NCBI GenBank assembly: GCA_023250385.1 | Contig: JAHFAU010000009.1 | Location: forward strand, 1-24,780 | DNA from: Anaerolineales bacterium | GTDB lineage: Bacteria > Chloroflexota > Anaerolineae > Anaerolineales > E44-bin32 | Length of the DNA stretch: 24,780 nt | Direction: 5' to 3' | Made by a program: the position numbers and the translations under genes | The notes under the pieces: generated by a model | What the model was told of the DNA's origin: nothing | The model's database searches: none | Seen by the model: only the letters and a program-made list of their open reading frames with translations | Part shown: piece by piece, positions 22,700-24,780 of the stretch | Layout: every line of letters begins with the position of its first letter | Position numbering within the stretch: position 1 is the first letter of the stretch

Positions 22700-24103
22700 A
22701 TGGAGAGGACCGTGGGTTCAGTAGTCGAGATCCAGGGGGCAGTCGTCGACTGCGCATTTCCGGCGGGCCAGCTTCCCGAAATCTTTGATGCGATCGAGGT
22801 GGACCGCGGCGATTCGGACCCGCTTGTGCTCGAAGTGCAGCGCCACCTCGGCGGCCACGTCGTCCGCACCGTGGCAATGGACGCCACCGAAGGCTTGAAG
22901 CGCGGCTCGCCGGCGACCGGCACCGGCGGGCCGATCATGGTCCCGGTCGGAGAGGGGACCCTGGGCCGCGTGTTCAACGTGCTCGGCCGCCCCATCGATA
23001 GGAAGGGTGCGGTGCAGGCCGAGCTGCGCTATCCGATCCACCGACCAGCCCCCTCCTTCGAAGAGCAGTCGCGCAAGGTGGAAGTCTTTGAAACTGGACT
23101 GAAAGTGATCGACTTGATCGCACCCTTCACCAAAGGTGGCAAGACCGGAATCTTCGGCGGAGCCGGGGTGGGAAAGACGATCATCATCCAAGAATTGATT
23201 CGATCGATCGCCACCGTCCACCAAGGCAACTCGGTGTTCGCCGGCATCGGCGAGCGGACCCGAGAAGGCACCCAGATGTACCGCGAGATGATCGAGTCGG
23301 GAGTCCTGAAAGATACCGTACTGGTCTACGGCCAAATGAATGAACCTCCGGGGGTCCGATTGCGGGTGGGTCTGACCGCCCTCACGATGGCCGAATACTT
23401 CCGGGACCAGGGCCGGGACGTGCTGCTGTTCATCGACAACATCTTCCGCTTCAGCATGTCTGGCTCGGAGGTCTCGGCGCTGCTGGGGCGGATGCCTTCG
23501 GCGGTTGGCTACCAGCCGACCCTGGCGACCGAGATGGGCGAACTGCAGGAACGGATCACCTCTACTCGCACGGGCTCGATTACCTCAATGCAGGCGGTCT
23601 ATGTGCCGGCAGACGACTATTCCGATCCGGCGCCGGTCGCGACCTTCACCCATTTGGATGCCACAATCGCCCTCGAGCGGGCGATCGTGGACAAAGGCCT
23701 TTATCCGGCGGTGGACCCCCTGGCATCCACCTCGCGGATCCTCGACCCCCAGATCGTTGGGGAAGAGCACTACAGCGTGGCCCGGGCGGTCCAGCGGGTG
23801 CTGCAGCGCTACAAGGATCTGCAAGACATCATCGCCATCCTGGGAATCGAAGAGCTGAGCGAGGAGGACAAGCTGATCGTGGCGCGAGCGCGCAAGATTG
23901 AGCGCTTCTTCTCCCAGCCGATGTCGGTCGCCGAACAATTCACCGGTCAAAAAGGCAAGTATGTCCGCCTGCGGGAAACCGTCGCTGGCTTCAAGGAGAT
24001 CCTGGGAGGCCAACACGACGGCCTGCCAGAGCAGGCCTTCTACATGGTCGGGACAATCGAAGACGCGGCCGCCAAAGCGGAAAGATTGGCCAGCGAGGGC
24101 TGA
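22700..24103 (+). CDS. atpD: F-type ATP synthase beta subunit
   Basis: The catalytic subunit of F1, 467 residues. The P-loop GGAGVGKT is at 153-160, catalytic Glu185 in GERTREG, Walker B in VLLFIDNIFRF, then SEVSALLGRMPSAVGYQPTLA and the signature PAVDPLASTS. The DELSEED-like loop reads EELSEED. The residues after DNIFRF are SMSGSE where most relatives have a TQAGSE-like sequence, a mild local difference. A strong AGGAGG (22690-22695) precedes the ATG, in keeping with three copies per enzyme. Confidence 0.98.
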   Translation: MERTVGSVVEIQGAVVDCAFPAGQLPEIFDAIEVDRGDSDPLVLEVQRHLGGHVVRTVAMDATEGLKRGSPATGTGGPIMVPVGEGTLGRVFNVLGRPIDRKGAVQAELRYPIHRPAPSFEEQSRKVEVFETGLKVIDLIAPFTKGGKTGIFGGAGVGKTIIIQELIRSIATVHQGNSVFAGIGERTREGTQMYREMIESGVLKDTVLVYGQMNEPPGVRLRVGLTALTMAEYFRDQGRDVLLFIDNIFRFSMSGSEVSALLGRMPSAVGYQPTLATEMGELQERITSTRTGSITSMQAVYVPADDYSDPAPVATFTHLDATIALERAIVDKGLYPAVDPLASTSRILDPQIVGEEHYSVARAVQRVLQRYKDLQDIIAILGIEELSEEDKLIVARARKIERFFSQPMSVAEQFTGQKGKYVRLRETVAGFKEILGGQHDGLPEQAFYMVGTIEDAAAKAERLASEG

Positions 24104-24111
24104 GGCCGAGC

Positions 24112-24561
24112 ATGTCGATCCGCTGCGAGATCGTCACTCAAGATCGCAAACTTTACGACGGTCCGGCCGACATGATCGTCGCGCCCGGAACGGAAGGTCT
24201 CATGGGGATCCTCCCCAACCACGCCCCACTGCTCTCGACCCTTGACTTCGGGGTGCTGACCGTACGCTACCAAGGTGAAGAGCAGCTCTTCACCGTGTCT
24301 GGAGGTGTCATCGAAGTGCTGCCGGATGCGGTCACCGTCTTGGCAGATTCAGGCGAACATGTTGCCGAGATCGACGAGCAGCGGGCGGAAAGCGCTCGAC
24401 GCCGGGCGCAAGAACTGCTTGCCAAAGTACCGCCGCCCGATACGGACGAGTACTTGGCCATCCAGGCTTCCCTGCGCCGCTCCAACCTGCGGCTCAGCGC
24501 CGCTCGCAAGCACCGCGGACAGAGTCTCCCCCGCGGAAGACCTCCGGAAAGCAGGAACTAG
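24112..24561 (+). CDS. atpC: F-type ATP synthase epsilon subunit with ATP-binding motif
   Basis: Epsilon couples the rotor to the c-ring and inhibits ATP hydrolysis in many bacteria. The 149-residue product has the N-terminal beta-sandwich (IVAPGTEGLMGILPNHAPLLS, read in two parts, residues 22-42) and the two-helix C-terminal domain. IDEQRA at 87-92 fits the I(L)DxxRA motif described for ATP-binding epsilon subunits such as that of Bacillus PS3. The last 15 residues are a basic/Pro-rich tail. It ends five bases before mreB. Confidence 0.95.
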   Translation: MSIRCEIVTQDRKLYDGPADMIVAPGTEGLMGILPNHAPLLSTLDFGVLTVRYQGEEQLFTVSGGVIEVLPDAVTVLADSGEHVAEIDEQRAESARRRAQELLAKVPPPDTDEYLAIQASLRRSNLRLSAARKHRGQSLPRGRPPESRN

Positions 24562-24566
24562 CCCAA

Positions 24567-24780
24567 GTGGCGCTGTTCGGCAAGGAGCTGGGCATCGATC
24601 TGGGTACGGTCAACACCCTCATCTGCGATGGGGGCGAAATCGTGCTGCATGAGCCGACCATGGTGGCGGTAGATGTCGAACAGATGAAGATCGTCGAGGT
24701 CGGCCAGGCGGCCCGCGAAATGGATGGCCGGGTTCCGGAAGTAATCGAAGTGATGCGTCCGATGCGGGAAGGCGTGATTG
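24567..24780 (+). CDS. mreB: Rod-shape protein MreB, 3'-truncated by the window
   Basis: MreB is the bacterial actin that guides lateral wall synthesis. Only the first 71 codons are present. They read a GTG start, then FGKELGIDLGTVNTLI (phosphate-1 loop of the actin fold), IVLHEPTMVAVD, VGQAAREMDGR and VIRP-like EVMRPMREGVI, all collinear with MreB. AGGA at 24553-24556 is the likely ribosome-binding site. The five-base gap after atpC implies shared transcription with the ATP synthase genes. Confidence 0.93.
   Translation, partial: MALFGKELGIDLGTVNTLICDGGEIVLHEPTMVAVDVEQMKIVEVGQAAREMDGRVPEVIEVMRPMREGVI

Overview
This is a GC-rich bacterial chromosome segment made up mostly of conserved housekeeping genes. 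The translation, ATP-synthase and recombination genes are clearly bacterial. Gene order, GC content, lipoprotein-type surface proteins and an AtpA insertion suggest a Chloroflexota (Anaerolineae-like) bacterium, but that placement is inference from memory of the lineage and was not tested by a search.

Region 1 (1-5275) is the distal part of the S10/spc/alpha ribosomal supercluster: map (5' truncated), rpmJ, rpsM, rpsK, rpsD, rpoA, rplQ, truA, rplM, rpsI. All genes are on the plus strand with tiny gaps or 4-bp overlaps. A promoter sits in the 3' end of map, and a 13-bp-stem terminator follows rpsI. infA is absent from its usual place between map and rpmJ. truA has no ATG/GTG/TTG that keeps its N-terminus and probably starts at CTG.

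Region 2 (5288-14242) starts with a YabN-type methylase-like/MazG fusion that overlaps a secreted purple-acid-phosphatase-like lipoprotein. Next come ATP-dependent PEP carboxykinase, a LolD/MacB-type ABC ATPase, a 10-TM duplicated FtsX-type permease and a CrtC/AttH-family lipoprotein. The last three look like an export/envelope cassette.

Region 3 (14254-16079, minus strand) holds a small cytochrome c lipoprotein, a tRNA-Pro(CGG) with its own promoter, and an orphan GAF-histidine kinase.

Region 4 (16142-17904) is a zinc alcohol dehydrogenase overlapping a DUF72 protein. Region 5 (17914-19912) is yebC-ruvC-ruvA without ruvB. Region 6 (20072-24780) is an F1-only ATP synthase cluster, atpA-atpG-atpD-atpC, followed directly by the start of mreB; atpB/E/F/H are not upstream.

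All four TATAAT hexamers I found share the 9-mer GGTATAATC, and three of them sit at plausible promoters. I see no CRISPR array, transposase, integrase, phage gene or recognisable defence system. The best candidates for new biology are the CTG starts, the split atp locus with its AtpA insertion, and the ABC/FtsX/AttH lipoprotein cassette.
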